This document shows, piece after piece, positions 1 through 10,880 of a stretch of 64,000 bases of DNA (position 1 is the stretch's first letter; the number at the start of each line of letters is the position of its first letter). Location of the stretch: NCBI GenBank assembly GCA_951640165.1, contig OX621252.1, positions 5,674,501 through 5,738,500 of the forward strand. The letters run 5' to 3'. Made by a program: the position numbers and the translations under genes. Under the pieces are notes generated by a model that saw nothing but the letters and a program-made list of their open reading frames with translations, was not told the DNA's origin and ran no database searches. The stretch comes from Pseudoips prasinana (Eukaryota; Arthropoda; Insecta; Lepidoptera; Nolidae).

Positions 1-199
1 CTCCACGCCAACGCGGCAGCAACTCTACTCACACTCTCGATGAGTAGTCAACTAGTTGATCCACCCAATGGTCACTAGTGGACAACGCGGTGTCAAGGAG
101 TGGCCAACGCGGTGCCAACGAGTGGGTTATTCAACAGACAACTCGTCTAACCTCAGTTTTCGGTTAAATTTTGTCCAAAGAAGTCGTGTTGCTTATGAA

Positions 200-2327
200 A
201 TGTCGAACTTTACATTCAGTGAACTGGCGATTATAGCTATTATATTTGATAATGAAAATGAACGAAACAGCAGGAAAAGAAGATATTGGGTACATGATAT
301 GTTGCGACAAAGGAAATCAGAAGGGGAATATTGGAATATCCGGAAACGTCTGCTAGATGACGAAGAAAAATTCTATATCTATTTCCGTATGCCGAGATAC
401 TTGTTTTATTATATACTTAATATTATTGAGGACGACATCTACAAAAGAAACACGCGATTTAGAGAAGCTGTATCACCGGAAGAAAAGCTGGCAGTGACAT
501 TAAGGTAAGCAATAAGAAACTTTTTTATAATTTATATGTATTTATTTATATATCAAGTTAAAGGATAAATCAAAGCAAAGCAATTTTACTTTAATTGTGT
601 TAAGAAGAACCATCAACCCTCGATTCTTCGATAGGCGTTGTATTTTGCTGTTGGGTGCTAGCGGTGCTACTACCGGTAGTACCTGCATTTAGGTTTTGAG
701 TTGTGTAGCTACTACCGATAGTACCTGCATTTAGGTTTTGAGTTGTGTAGCCAGAAGTTCCTGGTGCAAAAAAATCATCATAGTAACAGTTTCGATTATT
801 TTGCAGTTCTTGTATTTCAGCTTCCGAAACTAAATTAAAAATTCTTGACTTTAAAAGTGCTTGATTATAGGTAGATAATTTTTTTACTGTGCTAGAAATA
901 CTTAAAAAAAATTTATCCATTTCGTCATTCTGCTTTCCATCTTCATCGTTTTTTTTTTTTAATAAATATTCCATTAAAACCGCCGATGCACTTGTTTCTT
1001 GCAATTTCTTTCGTTTTGTCGTTTTTGGAATGTCAGGAAACACTGATCTAGATGAATCGTACATAGACACCGAAGATTCAGGACGCTCCGAGATAATTGA
1101 CGAGTCTTGAGATTCTTCATTATTAGTCACATTGGCAAGAATTTCCGCAGCAGATAAGCTATTTTCATCATCACCATCATCTGTGTTGTCCACTGACGTC
1201 ACTGTAGACCGTTCTTTATAATGTGGTAATAAAAAAGACATTTCAGTTTCATATTGCCATTTTGTATTAGTATTAGCACTCTGACCACTTTTAGTTGCTT
1301 TCTTTTTAATGGCTCTTCTATGATATTCCCTTAAGTTTTGCCATATCTTCTTACATTCTGACGCTGTAACAAAATAATATAAATATAAAGAAAAATTGGT
1401 TGTTTCAGGTACTTGATTAGTGGCTGTTCATTTAGGACTATGAGTTCAAGCTTTCGGTTAGGCGAAAGTACCATCCGGTCGATATTAAAAGATGTGTGCA
1501 ATGCGATTATAAATACAATGAAGGGGAAGTTCATGCCCACACCTACTACCGAAGACTGGAAAAGAATCGCAGATGGTTTCAATAAAAAATGGAATTTTCC
1601 AAACTGTATAGGTGCCATCGACGGCAAACATGTAAACATAATTGCCCCTCCTAGCAGCGGCTCGCTATTTTTTAATTATAAAAAACACTTCTCTATCGTC
1701 CTCATGGCTGTCGTCGATGATAAATACAGATTTATGGCTGTCGATATAGGGGCCTATGGCAAGAATAGTGATGGCGGAATTTTGGCATCGTCAAGATTAG
1801 GAAGAGCGATTGAAATGAATACATTTAATATTCCAACTGACACACCATTACCTGGTACTGAAATAATAATGCCACATGTTTTTGTAGCCGACGAAGCGTT
1901 TCCTTTAAAAAGGAATTTATTGCGACCATATCCACGTTCAAGTGGCATTTCAGAAAAGGAAAGAATATACAATAATCGCTTATCGCGAGCTCGCAGAGTA
2001 GTTGAAAACGCGTTCGGCATCTTATATCAAAAATTTGGAATTTATAATAAGAATTTGCATTTACACCCAAAATATGTTGATATTGTGGTCTTTGCGACGT
2101 GTATTTTACACAATGTCATGCGGTGTTATAATATACCATCCGATGATGAAGTCAACACAAGGCAGAGTTCGGCCAATAATGATGATGAACAGAGATTACT
2201 AAGTAATCTAAGTACAATTCCAGAAGATATAAGTGAATCTTCGGCATCTGCTTTTGAAACTCGTGATATGTTTGCAACTTATTTTCAATCTCCCGAAGGA
2301 CGAGTTCCGTGGCAGCATTTAATATAG
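200..2327 (+). CDS. Harbinger transposase (DDE_Tnp_4-like), two exons, intact
   Basis: Exon 1 is 200-504 and exon 2 is 1409-2327, joined by a GTAAGC donor at 505 and a TTTCAG acceptor ending at 1408. The joined reading frame is 1224 nt, giving 407 residues. The ATG at 200 is preferred to the upstream in-frame start at 56 because family-like sequence begins near it (MSNFTFSELA). The N-terminal half is helical and basic. The splice restores the conserved stretch TLRYLISGCSFRTMS across residues about 100-113. Likely catalytic acidic residues are D173 (GAIDGKHV), D223 (GKNSDGGIL) and E301 (RRVVENAFGIL), and the conserved FVADEAFPL motif is present. The role is cut-and-paste transposition, normally together with the MADF partner. 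No stop or frameshift is seen, so the copy may be recent. Residue assignments are inferred from family motifs. Confidence 0.85.
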
Positions 2328-3290
2328 ATCATGGATAATTAATATGTAATAATCGTAAGAAGTTGGTTATAATATTATTGACTTATTAAGAATATTAAAC
2401 AAGTTTCTATACTAAGCTGGGATTTTATTACTGATTACCTATATTAAATAAACGTAAGGCACTTTATTATAACATACAGAAACCCAAACTAAAAATAAAA
2501 TATATATGACGTAGATTTAATATTTTATATCAGTAAATTCTGGGATTTTATATTACTGTATGTGAAAAAACTAATTTTTACGATAAACCAAGATTTTTCG
2601 AGTGTCCAAGTAGAAAATCGTAGGTACTGTTAACTGTACAATAACATACCTACTTTTTGGATGTAACAGGTTGAATTAAATTTTCTCAACAATGTACTTT
2701 AATGAAATGACTTATAAGTTTTAACATTATTTTTAATATCTATTAGAATCACACATATTTATTTGTTCGATAGCTGAATTTCTGTAGATTATGGCAAAAT
2801 CAATAACTCAATACCAACACTGAAAACGTCACAAATAGAAATTAATTATGTTAATAGTATTTTATGCAATAGTTGTATAAGAGGGTTCAAAAATGGTGAG
2901 TGGCGTGGTGAGTGTTAATGCAACGTCGCATACAAAACTTTTTCTACGACTAGGGATTAAATATAACAAACACAGCAATACCGCATAATTAAGAGCGGGA
3001 AGTTGTATAGTCACATATGACAGTTAGTTTTTGCAAAATTCAATTGCAAAAAAGACTAGATAGACTTTTTTGCAATTGAATAAGACTAGCTTTTATATAG
3101 GTGTTCGGGACTATATAATTAACAGATAAATGTACCGGAGTAGAAAAAAATTCTTACCTGGTTGCGACAATACAATAGCGATTTCATTCCATGCCTTTTC
3201 CTTCTTATGTACGTCACTATATTTCGGATCACGAAGGTCGTATAGTAGCGGATATTTTCGCACTTCTTCTATCAACTTTTCTTTCTGCAT
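600..3290 (-). CDS. Harbinger accessory MADF-BESS protein, two exons, intact
   Basis: Read on the minus strand, exon 1 is 3290-3158 and exon 2 is 1363-600. The donor GTAAGA follows 3158 and the acceptor TTACAG precedes 1363. The joined frame is 897 nt, 298 residues plus stop, with no interruption. The MADF domain (Myb/SANT-like DNA-binding) spans about residues 5-93: it starts LIEEVRKYPLLYD, crosses the splice at VLSQPASECKKIW and ends near MSFLLPHY. An acidic, serine-rich linker follows, then a BESS-like motif at about 194-230 (DKFFLSISSTVKKL), a protein-interaction module. The C-terminus holds a short imperfect repeat (GTSGYTTQNLNAGT and a second copy). In Harbinger elements this protein helps transposase enter the nucleus and bind ends; that role is known for the family and inferred here. 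Exon 2 lies wholly inside the transposase intron. Confidence 0.82.
2328..3157. other. Noncoding interior of the Harbinger element
   Basis: This AT-rich sequence lies downstream of the transposase stop and inside the MADF-gene intron on the other strand. I see no exon in it. It contains one 16-bp perfect hairpin listed separately. Confidence 0.6.
3039..3080. repeat. 16-bp perfect inverted repeat
   Basis: The arms are 3039-3054 (TTCAATTGCAAAAAAG) and 3065-3080, its exact reverse complement, with a 10-nt loop. It lies inside the MADF intron, about 80 bp from that gene's exon 1 donor. A remnant of an element end or an intronic hairpin are both possible. Confidence 0.7.
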
Positions 3291-3545
3291 GATTTTCGAA
3301 AAATATCACCGTGTACCGCCAACGTGCACTCCGTCCTTCGATTCTATAGTGAATGATGGCGGGCGGGGGGAAGGCACGGGGCGGACGGGTGGGCTGGCAA
3401 ATGGTTGCCCGTCACGCGTCAGTCGCAAACGCATAGTCGTTACGTGGACAACGTGTGGTCGTTGCGTGGACGACGTATGGTCATTGCGTGACAAACGTGT
3501 CGGGGTTGACCTCTAGTGTACGATGCGTAGGCCACTCGTTGTACA

Positions 3546-3997
3546 CTACTTTATAATCATTTTTTGAAATTGAACCTTGAACATATGATACAGGGCTTAA
3601 ATTTCAATGTCTAGCATAGAGTCGAGTCGCCGGTGAGTTGTTATAATGTGCGAAGACCTATACCCACCCGCAGACACATTTTGCGGGTGGCATGCATTAG
3701 CATTCCCCCCTGCCTTATCAAAAAAAAAAAAAAAAAGATCTATAGAATTATTTTTTTGAGACCAAGTATTCTTTAACAGTATAATAGCATTTTTGTAATA
3801 AGCTTCGTCCTAAACCAAATTTAGTAAAACCAAGTAAAACAAACTAGAACCATTTCGTTGCGATGAGAGGGCGTACGAGTTCAGAGTGTAAACACCTTAC
3901 GTAATAGCATTAAGCCTGTAAGCCCATGCGTGGTGATGAAGCCATCTTACTTCCTTTTCTGTTATATAATAGGAAACATAAATAACATGATGTTTTT
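3546..3997. other. Unique-looking noncoding sequence
   Basis: No gene or repeat family was recognised. It holds a small hairpin around CCACCCGCAGA...TTTTGCGGGTGG near 3664-3690 and an A-tract at 3720-3736. Confidence 0.4.
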
Positions 3998-4272
3998 GAA
4001 GTTATACTTCTTTTGGCGCGATGGAGAAAAATGATGAGAGTGAATTTTTACGATGCGCGCGCACACCGACACCAAAAAATTTAACAGCATGAAGTTAGTT
4101 CTAGGTGGTATGAGAGTGAAATTTTACGATGCGCGCGCATCGTAAAAATAACAGCAATTTTTATACCACCTAGAACTAACGTTCTAGGTGGTATAAAAAT
4201 TGATAACTATGTTCAAGTTGTATATGAAGAAGTATAACTTCTAACGCGTGTACATAAGTACACACAAGTTTT
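3998..4272 (+). mobile_element. Foldback MITE with inner duplication
   Basis: The terminal inverted motif GAAGTTATACTTC at 3998 is mirrored by GAAGTATAACTTC ending at 4241. A second copy lies in reverse orientation at 41261-41452. The present copy is longer because an internal segment including the CTAGGTGGTAT motif and the GCGCGCGCATCG run is repeated and inverted at about 4105-4190. No coding capacity. Homology between the two copies extends to about 4272, past the inverted motif, so the exact end is uncertain. Confidence 0.7.
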
Positions 4273-4300
4273 TTTTTTTATATTCATTCTTTATCGGATA

Positions 4301-4560
4301 CTAGCTGTGCCCCGCGGTTTCACCCGCGTTATATTTTATAAACTATCGCAGCTCCTCCCCCGTAGGTGATAGCGTGATAATATGTAGCTTATATGTTGAC
4401 CCGACCTCTTAGTAATATTCATGCAAAATTTGAAGGAAATCCATGCAGTACTTTTTAAGTTTATCCCGGACATACATACAAACAAACAGACATACAGACA
4501 AAAATTCTAAAAACTATATTTTTGGCTTCGATATCGAATGTAGAACACGCCCCATATATC
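4301..4560 (-). mobile_element. Helitron-type non-autonomous element, 3' end at 4301
   Basis: Read on the minus strand it ends ...CGCGGGGCACAGCTAG, that is CTAG preceded by a GC-rich hairpin (CGCGGGTGAAACCGCG), the usual Helitron 3' signature. The body differs from the 170-bp family seen at 5013. The 5' end near 4560 is a guess because no clear TC boundary was found. Confidence 0.55.
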
Positions 4561-4884
4561 CTTTAAAAAAAATATTCAATGTACAGTTTTGACTGACCTA
4601 CGATTTTATTATATGTATAGAAGATATGTAATATAGAAGTTATATGTAAAAATCATAGTAGTGATACGATCGTTCGTCTGACAAGAATAATAATTTGGTT
4701 TTAATGCTCTGTCTGCGATACACGGATAATATTTTTCTCTTTGAATATAACTGGAACACATAACTTAACTCATATTTTTGTTTATTAAACCAGTTTTAGA
4801 ACAATATTAAGAAAATTCTTCTATCTATGCATGTACTCAAACATTCCGGTGCTCAAAATAATTTGACATTAAATACTATGTTTT
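4561..4884. other. AT-rich noncoding sequence
   Basis: No gene, RNA gene or repeat recognised. Confidence 0.35.
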
Positions 4885-4972
4885 TTTCTCAAAGACAACG
4901 CCCGCGGGAATCTAATCTCGGGGTACTTTACAATCATATAATAGACAGATACAAATTACATCCACACTCAGA
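4885..4972 (-). mobile_element. SINE-B tail fragment
   Basis: The reverse complement matches the 3' half of the SINE-B copies at 34774 and 54570, with the shared motifs GTAATTTGT...GTACCCCG and the CCCGCGGG end. Only the tail is present. Confidence 0.55.
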
Positions 4973-5012
4973 GCATATTCTGAGTCATGGATGTTTTCTT
5001 TGTATATAAGTA

Positions 5013-5347
<335 letters not shown>

Positions 5348-5466
5348 TTATCTATCTATATAGGTATGTATAAAGTTGCCTGGTACCCATAGTACAAGCT
5401 TTGCTTAGTTTGGGACTGGGATGATCTGTGTGACATTGTCCCTAGATATTATTATAGTTATTATTA

Positions 5467-5530
5467 TTTTATGGGTCACACAAACCCGCGACACGAAACG
5501 GCGCGGCGTCACTTTTAGCAGCTGCGCCAT
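5467..5530 (-). mobile_element. SINE-B head fragment
   Basis: The reverse complement reads TGGCGCAGCTGCTAAAAGTG then CGTGTCGCGGGTTTG, matching the tRNA-like head of SINE-B. No tail follows. Confidence 0.45.
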
Positions 5531-5899
5531 ATCTCTTATATACTAAGTTTTCTGCCCCTCTCCTGCGCAAAGGCAACAACTTTATGTTTCCAAATATCTC
5601 TTTCTACAGCCGAACTCTGACCACTTCTTTACCAGGAAGGTGTTCATTCCACAATGCCAACCTACTACCTCTGTTTCAGCGACTCTATTAAGTATCCAGG
5701 AAAATAGGGTCTAACCCATTTTATCTTTATCTTACTTTATTTTGGTTGTTTGGATTTAAATCAGATTTTATGGATTTACCGAAAACAACTTTAAATTGTG
5801 GTTTTAGTATCTACTTGACTGAACAAAAAAGAGTGTTATTATTACACCAAATAATTTATTTAAATTCTTATTTTTAAATATTTGTAATTATTGTATTGT
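5531..5899. other. Noncoding sequence, no recognised feature
   Basis: Mixed-composition sequence without an open frame or repeat that I can place. Confidence 0.35.
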
Positions 5900-6290
5900 A
5901 TTGTATAACTTTTATTGCCGACAAATAAATCCATAGAGTGTTAGTAACATAAAAATAACTTATTTTATAGTGTTAGTATTTACAATTAACCGTACAAAAC
6001 GGCAAATAATTGGCGAGTTGAGGTTCTCGGCTATAATTTTCAGAATGCTATTCCGAGTGTGTCTCACTCTTCGCACAAGGGATGCTGTTTTTTTTGCATA
6101 TAATCGCATAAAAATCGTCGGTACGAGCTTGCGCAAACATTTCCGACGCACTAGAGTAACGAGGCAGTCTCAATAGCATTCTGAATGCATTATTATACTG
6201 GACGCGGACGACATCTAGCGTTCCCTTGTTGTAGTTTTTAAAATTGCTAAATAAATAATTAAAAAAAATATGCAAAACATAGAGTTCCAT
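5900..6290 (-). pseudogene. LINE reverse-transcriptase C-terminus and 3' end, frameshifted
   Basis: On the minus strand one frame gives YNNAFRMLLRLPRYSSASEM and FAQARTDDFYAI. A shifted frame continues ASLVRRVRHTRNSILKIIAE. This is the conserved end of a lepidopteran CR1/Jockey-group LINE ORF2, as in the related fragment at 42597-42912. The 3' untranslated part and tail (AACACTCTATGGATTTATTT) run to about 5900. At least one frameshift separates the halves. Clade assignment is uncertain. Confidence 0.7.
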
Positions 6291-6454
6291 TTTGGCGGGG
6301 TTTGATGCTGCCGGTGGTCAGGGCAACAGAGTAAGAACCTTAATTATTATTATTAACTTTATTTTTATAAATTACACAAATATCTTTTTTGTTATTTTTT
6401 AAGACACCGCACGTACTAGTTGCCCTTATCTAGAAGTTCTTTACAAATATACGG

Positions 6455-6715
6455 TCACCGTAGCCTAGTTGGTAGTGCTCCTGCCTACGATGCTGGTGGT
6501 CCTAGGTTCGAATCCCGGTAAGTGCAAGTATTTGTGTGATGAGCACGAATAATTGTTTCTGAGTCATGGATGTTTTCTAAGTACCTATTTAAGTATTTAT
6601 CTATCTATATAAGTATGTATATAGTCGCCTGGTACCCATAGTACAAGCTTTGCTTAGTTTGGGGCTAGGGTGATCTGTGTGACACTGTCCCTAGATATTA
6701 TTATTATTATTTATA
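6455..6715 (+). mobile_element. SINE-C, complete-looking tRNA-headed SINE
   Basis: The head carries a Pol III A-box-like TAGCCTAGTTGG and a perfect B box GGTTCGAATCC (near 6511). The body follows with GAGTCATGGATGTTTTCT, and the tail is GTCCCTAGATATTATTATTA. It serves as the intact reference for the interrupted copy at 4973. It is not scored as a tRNA gene because no matching acceptor stem is evident. Confidence 0.7.
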
Positions 6716-6834
6716 GATGGACCCAAAGCATACCTAGACTAAGTTCTTACGGGGCACACAAATAGTTATACTGTGTGGGAATTGAACTAGGGACACAAAG
6801 TGACGGATCGTCTGTCTTAATCACTACGCCACAC
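6716..6834 (-). mobile_element. tRNA-headed SINE, divergent
   Basis: The reverse complement reads TGTGGCGTAGTGATTAAGAC as an A-box region, then TAGTTCAATTCCCAC as a B box, followed by a short body. It is similar in plan to SINE-B but clearly diverged. Confidence 0.5.
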
Positions 6835-7305
6835 GTAATTAAGTTAATGATCACAATCAACATTGATTAAACATTCAATCAATGTCGCATTGCCACGCCT
6901 ATAACCAATGGGCTCATCAAAAGATTAACAAGCCAACGTGAAGTAATTGATTGAATAAATCTATTGTTTACTAAAAAGCTTGCAGAAAACGATTTATTGA
7001 GAATAAAGTATGGTGTACTATACAAAATCAAATAATCGAATATCAAATGATCTACTACTATAAATCGAATGTCTAAATACTAGGACGTTTATATTATCAA
7101 ATTGTTAATGAATCGAATATTTGTGACAGGAAAAGTAGGTTAGGTAAGAACTGCGACCATACAACGCAAAGCCTAGCGAGCGAAGATAACGTACTGCGGT
7201 AGCGGCTGACGAGTGCCAGTAACAATCAATAGTTTATCGCTAAAAGATACAATGATGTTCGATTAATTAACCATTCGATATCATAGGCGACCAATTTATA
7301 TTCGA
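6835..7305. other. AT-rich noncoding sequence
   Basis: No gene or recognised repeat; several near-repeats of AATCGAATATC-type words near 7030-7110. Confidence 0.35.
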
Positions 7306-7493
7306 CTAGCTGTGCCCCGCGGTTTTACCAGCGTTAAACTTTATAAATTATAGCCTATGTGGTAATCCAGGGTGTCGGCTAATGCCATACCAAGTTTTAT
7401 TAAAATCGCTCCTGCCGTTTTGTCATGAAGAAGTAACAAACGTACACACTCACACACTCCCAAACTTTCGCCTTTATAATATTAATGTGATTA
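7306..7493 (-). mobile_element. Helitron-type element, second subfamily
   Basis: The minus-strand 3' end is hairpin CGCTGGTAAAACCGCG then GGGCACAGCTAG. The body matches the copy at 23139-23312 (TAAACTTTATAAATTATAGC on the plus strand). The 5' end is set by where the two copies stop matching. The single base change in the hairpin (CCAGCG instead of CCCGCG) weakens its stem. Confidence 0.6.
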
Positions 7494-7660
7494 TTTGGCA
7501 TAGCACACTCGCTAACTTATGTTGCTGGATGGGAAACGACAAGGGAGTTTTAGTTAAGTCGCATCATTTTTAGAGCTAGAAGCTTGAAAAATTTTTTTAG
7601 GCTGTTGATTCTATATAATTAAATATGACATTCAAAGTTTGTAAAAGTTTTTCTCTAAAG

Positions 7661-8433
7661 GGTGTAAAATAACGATAGCGAATAGGAGATGAAACTTTGT
7701 ATGGAAATATGTAAGGTTTATGTGAATGTTTTTTAAGTTTGCGACAAAAGACAAAATATTAGCAATATTCTGATGTAACATTTATGGAATGATTACAAAA
7801 TGTTAGGACGAAAAGGCGGGCACAGCTATTGTATTATATAACTACTTACTAAGTACCTAATAGCTGTCAGTTCAAACAACAATGAAATGAAATAATGAAA
7901 TTTATTCAGCACTTCGATATTTACATACACTTGTACTTGTCAAGCTCACAATGCAGTAGGTACATAAACATAGTACAAACAGTATAAAAGTAACAAGAAA
8001 ATTATATTAATCCGTCCGTGCGGTCTGTTTTATCAATAATTCTGATATTCTACAAATTATTGGATTGCTGTATACAAAGTAGAGATATTTTAAATGCTTT
8101 CCTAGCTAACCCTCTTTTTCAAGTTGGATAAAAGCGGCAATATCCACCGATACCGCGTTCATTTTAGTAACGCCATGTAATAATAAAAATATCCTGGGAC
8201 ATTATTTACACACAGCCATCTGATCCCAAACTAAGCAGAGCTTGTACTGTGAAAACCAGATAACTGATATACTACATATATATTTTTCTTTTGTAAATAC
8301 ATACTTATATAGATAATTACACCCAGACTCAGTACAAACAGACATGTTCATGCTCACAAATATATGTCCTGGTGGGAATTGAACCCATAACCTGCGGCAT
8401 GAAAAGCAAGCATTTGCCAACCACGCCAACAGA
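7661..8433. repeat. Left arm of a 0.77-kb inverted duplication
   Basis: The arm is the reverse complement of 10104-10880, including a whole SINE-A copy at its inner end and a LINE 3'-UTR-like stretch (about 7880-8160). The spacer is about 1.67 kb. Identity is high by eye with scattered indels. Confidence 0.8.
8190..8433 (-). mobile_element. SINE-A copy
   Basis: Reverse complement: tRNA-like head with GGTTGGCAAATGCTTGC and a B box GGTTCAATTCCCACC, body GAACATGTCTGTTTGTACTG, then CAAGCTCTGCTTAGTTTGGG and the end TGTCCCAGGATATT. It belongs to the inverted duplication arm. Confidence 0.75.
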
Positions 8434-8524
8434 GAATAAATAAATTATAATAATTTATTTATTCGAGAATCATTATTAGGCATTATTAGGCAGGCAGTTA
8501 ATATTTATGTGTATATTATATGTT

Positions 8525-8582
<58 letters not shown>
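8434..8582 (+). repeat. Segment Y plus (AT)n microsatellite
   Basis: 8434-8528 contains TTATTCGAGAATCATTATTA and GGCAGGCAGTTAATA. The same segment recurs at 11236-11312 in direct orientation and at 11740-11817 inverted. About 27 AT dinucleotides follow (8529-8582). Confidence 0.75.
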
Positions 8583-8587
<5 letters not shown>

Positions 8588-8616
8588 TTATAGACATGAT
8601 TACACGGTTTTATACT

Positions 8617-8884
8617 CCACGAAATAAGTAACTCTTTTATGGGGCAATGTATAAGATTTGATTATTTAAGTGATAAAAGTGCTTGGGATTGAATTGTTCT
8701 GAGTCAACACACATGATTATAAGTAATCTTAAGTTTATTTTATTTTAAAAAAGGATTCCTACAGAGTTTTCTGGCAGTGTTTCTCAGTAGCTGCCACGTC
8801 ATGCACTGCACGGTAGGGTAAAAAAATATGACGATTCCACATAAATGTAATTTTTTTAAGGAATAAATGATTTTTGACTTTTAT
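8617..8884 (+). mobile_element. LINE 3' end, deleted copy
   Basis: It matches 16105-16462 but lacks about 85 bp of the ORF end. It includes the terminal codons TCTGATTATTTAAGTGAT-like, then the untranslated region with TTTCTCAGTAGCTGCCACGT and a GAATAAATGATTTTTGACTT tail. Confidence 0.65.
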
Positions 8885-9067
8885 AATGGTATCAAAAGCA
8901 TCTAACGCCGCCGCGCCGATATATTGTCATTAAAATATATAATAATTATTAAAGAAATATTGTTTTAAACATCTCCGACTTCAAAAGTAACAGGTTTTCA
9001 ATTCGACTCAATGTAGTGCGATTTTCCCGTTCTTTGTGAGGGGATTTGAATATTCATAAATTTTTGC
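8885..9067. other. Short AT-rich gap
   Basis: Nothing recognised. Confidence 0.3.
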
Positions 9068-9318
9068 GGAAAATAGCAAGCCGAAGAAGAAGAACCGTCG
9101 GCTGCTGGGCTGGAAGGTTTTTGAGTGGCGACTACGAACCGGAAGACGTAGCGTTGGCAGGCCCATAGTAAGATGGACCGATGGTTTCGTGAGGTTCGCT
9201 GGAAGCCACTGGATGCGGACAGCGCGAGACCGGCATTTTTGCGGATCTTTGGGGGAGGCCTATGCCCCAGCAGTAGACGTCTTTCTACTGGCATTATGAT
9301 AATGATGATGATGATGAT
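9068..9318 (+). pseudogene. RTE LINE 3' fragment
   Basis: One frame reads KVFEWRLRTGRRSVGRPIVR then WTDGFVRFAGSHWMRTARDR, the C-terminal end of the RTE ORF2 also present at 53400-53594. It ends in a TGATGATGATGATGA microsatellite, the usual RTE 3' tail. 5'-truncated and diverged. Confidence 0.75.
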
Positions 9319-9895
9319 AAAGAATGCTTTCGGAATGACCCTTTAGAAATTTAGTCCAAATCGCATAATTAACTAAGCACTTATGAAGAAAATTTAAATT
9401 GGTTGTGTGTTTGGTAAAGCTACTATTACTTTAAATTGAATACTGAACACACGTGTGCACTATATTATATCCCTCGCAATCGGCTAATTACCATTGAGAC
9501 TGGCCGCCTTGGCTGTAATTCGATTAGCAGGACATTATTATTAAATTGCTATGATATGTTATGAGTGTTAACTCTCCGTGAACCTCACAGATAGGCACTA
9601 TCAGAATATCAGTGCTGTCGCCATATTGAACGGCCAAAGCTGTGATAAGTGCCTTTCGCCTACAACGCTCTTTTTAATTTTATATGCTTTCTCATCAATG
9701 ACGTCCTGTAATGAAGAAATGCTTTTTCTTTCTTTCTTTTTACCTCTATACCAACGAGTCTGCCAGTAAAAATGTAGTATGTACTAAATAACTTTTTATC
9801 TTTCGGACCAACTTGGCGTTTTCACAAATAGGACATGCTGTGAGCTCGAACTCTTCAATTACGGTCTACGCAGCTACGTGATCGCGATGTTAAAT
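9319..9895. other. Noncoding gap with a SINE-D tail scrap
   Basis: At about 9483-9542 the sequence CATTGAGACTGGCCGCCTTG and AGCAGGACATTATTATT matches the 3' end of SINE-D (56956). The rest is unrecognised. Confidence 0.45.
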
Positions 9896-10036
9896 GTACA
9901 GACGCCAGCACATCCAGCTACCCCAATCTGTCAAATTTCTTTTATAGGTTTTGAACTTTATCACAAAAGCATAAAGCTCACTTTCAATAGGGGAAATTTG
10001 ACAGATTGGGGTAGCTTGATGTGCTGGAGTCTGTAC
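9896..10036 (+). mobile_element. 141-bp MITE, copy 1
   Basis: The ends are inverted: GTACAGACGCCAGCACATC at the left and its near-complement at the right. An exactly equal-length copy lies inverted at 40781-40921. No coding capacity; superfamily unknown because the target duplication is not clear. Confidence 0.75.
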
Positions 10037-10103
10037 ATACATATCTAAGTGTATATTCTTTACGAACAACTTCGATCACTGACATAGGTTATTATTGGCG
10101 GTT

Positions 10104-10350
10104 ATGTTGGCGTGGTTGGCAAATGCTTGCTTTTCATGCCGGAGTTGGTTGGTTCAATTCCCACCCAGTACATACATTTGTGTGCATGAACATGTCTGTT
10201 TATCCTGAGTCTGGGTGTAATTATCTATATAAGTATGTATTTACAAAAGAAAAATAATATATTTAGTATATCAGTTATCTGGTTTTCATAGTACAAGCTC
10301 TGCTTAGTTTGGGATCAGATGGCTGTGTGTAAATAATGTCCCAGGATATT
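10104..10350 (+). mobile_element. SINE-A copy
   Basis: Head GGTTGGCAAATGCTTGC with B-box-like GGTTCAATTCCCACC, body GAACATGTCTGTTTATCC and end TGTCCCAGGATATT. It is the counterpart of 8190-8433 in the inverted duplication and shares that copy's variant B box (GGTTCAATTCC). Confidence 0.75.
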
Positions 10351-10880
10351 TTTATTATTATATGGCGTAACTAAAATGAACGCGGTATCGGTAGATATTG
10401 CCGCTTTTATCCAACTTTAAAAAGAGGGTTAGCTAGGAAAGCATTTAAAATATCTCTACTCTGTATACAGCACTCCAAAAATTTCCAGAATATCAGAATT
10501 ATTGATAAAACAGACCGCACGGACGGAATAATATAATTTTCTTGTTACTTTTATACTGTTTGTACTATGTTTATGTACCTACTGCATTGTGAGCTTGACA
10601 AGTACAAGTGTATGTAAATATCCAAGTGCTGAATAAATTTCATTATTTCATTTCTTTGTTGTTTGAACTGACAGCTATTAGGTACTTAGTAAGTAGTTAT
10701 ATAATACAATAGCTGTGCCCGCGTTTACGTCCTAACATTTTGTAATGATTCCATAAATGTTACATCAGAATATTGCTAATATTTTGTCTTTTGTCGCAAA
10801 CTTAAAAAACATTCACATAAACCTTACATATTTCCATACAAAGTTTCATCTTCTATTCGCTATCGGTTATTTTATACCAT
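10104..10880. repeat. Right arm of the 0.77-kb inverted duplication
   Basis: Reverse complement of 7661-8433. It contains a LINE 3'-UTR-like stretch ending GAATAAATTTCATTATTTCA (about 10380-10650) and a Helitron-like motif AGCTGTGCCCGCGTTTACG near 10711. Confidence 0.8.

Larger units (their letters stand above)
1..3545. mobile_element. PIF/Harbinger DNA transposon (left end outside window)
   Basis: The stretch carries the two genes typical of Harbinger elements: a DDE transposase on the plus strand and a MADF/BESS DNA-binding protein on the minus strand. Both are spliced and both read open. Flanks at about 60-150 and 3400-3540 hold related short motifs (for example CAACGAGTGG on each side, in opposite orientation) that look like subterminal repeats. 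I could not find a clean terminal inverted repeat, so the left end is probably upstream of position 1 and the right end near 3545 is approximate. Confidence 0.75.
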
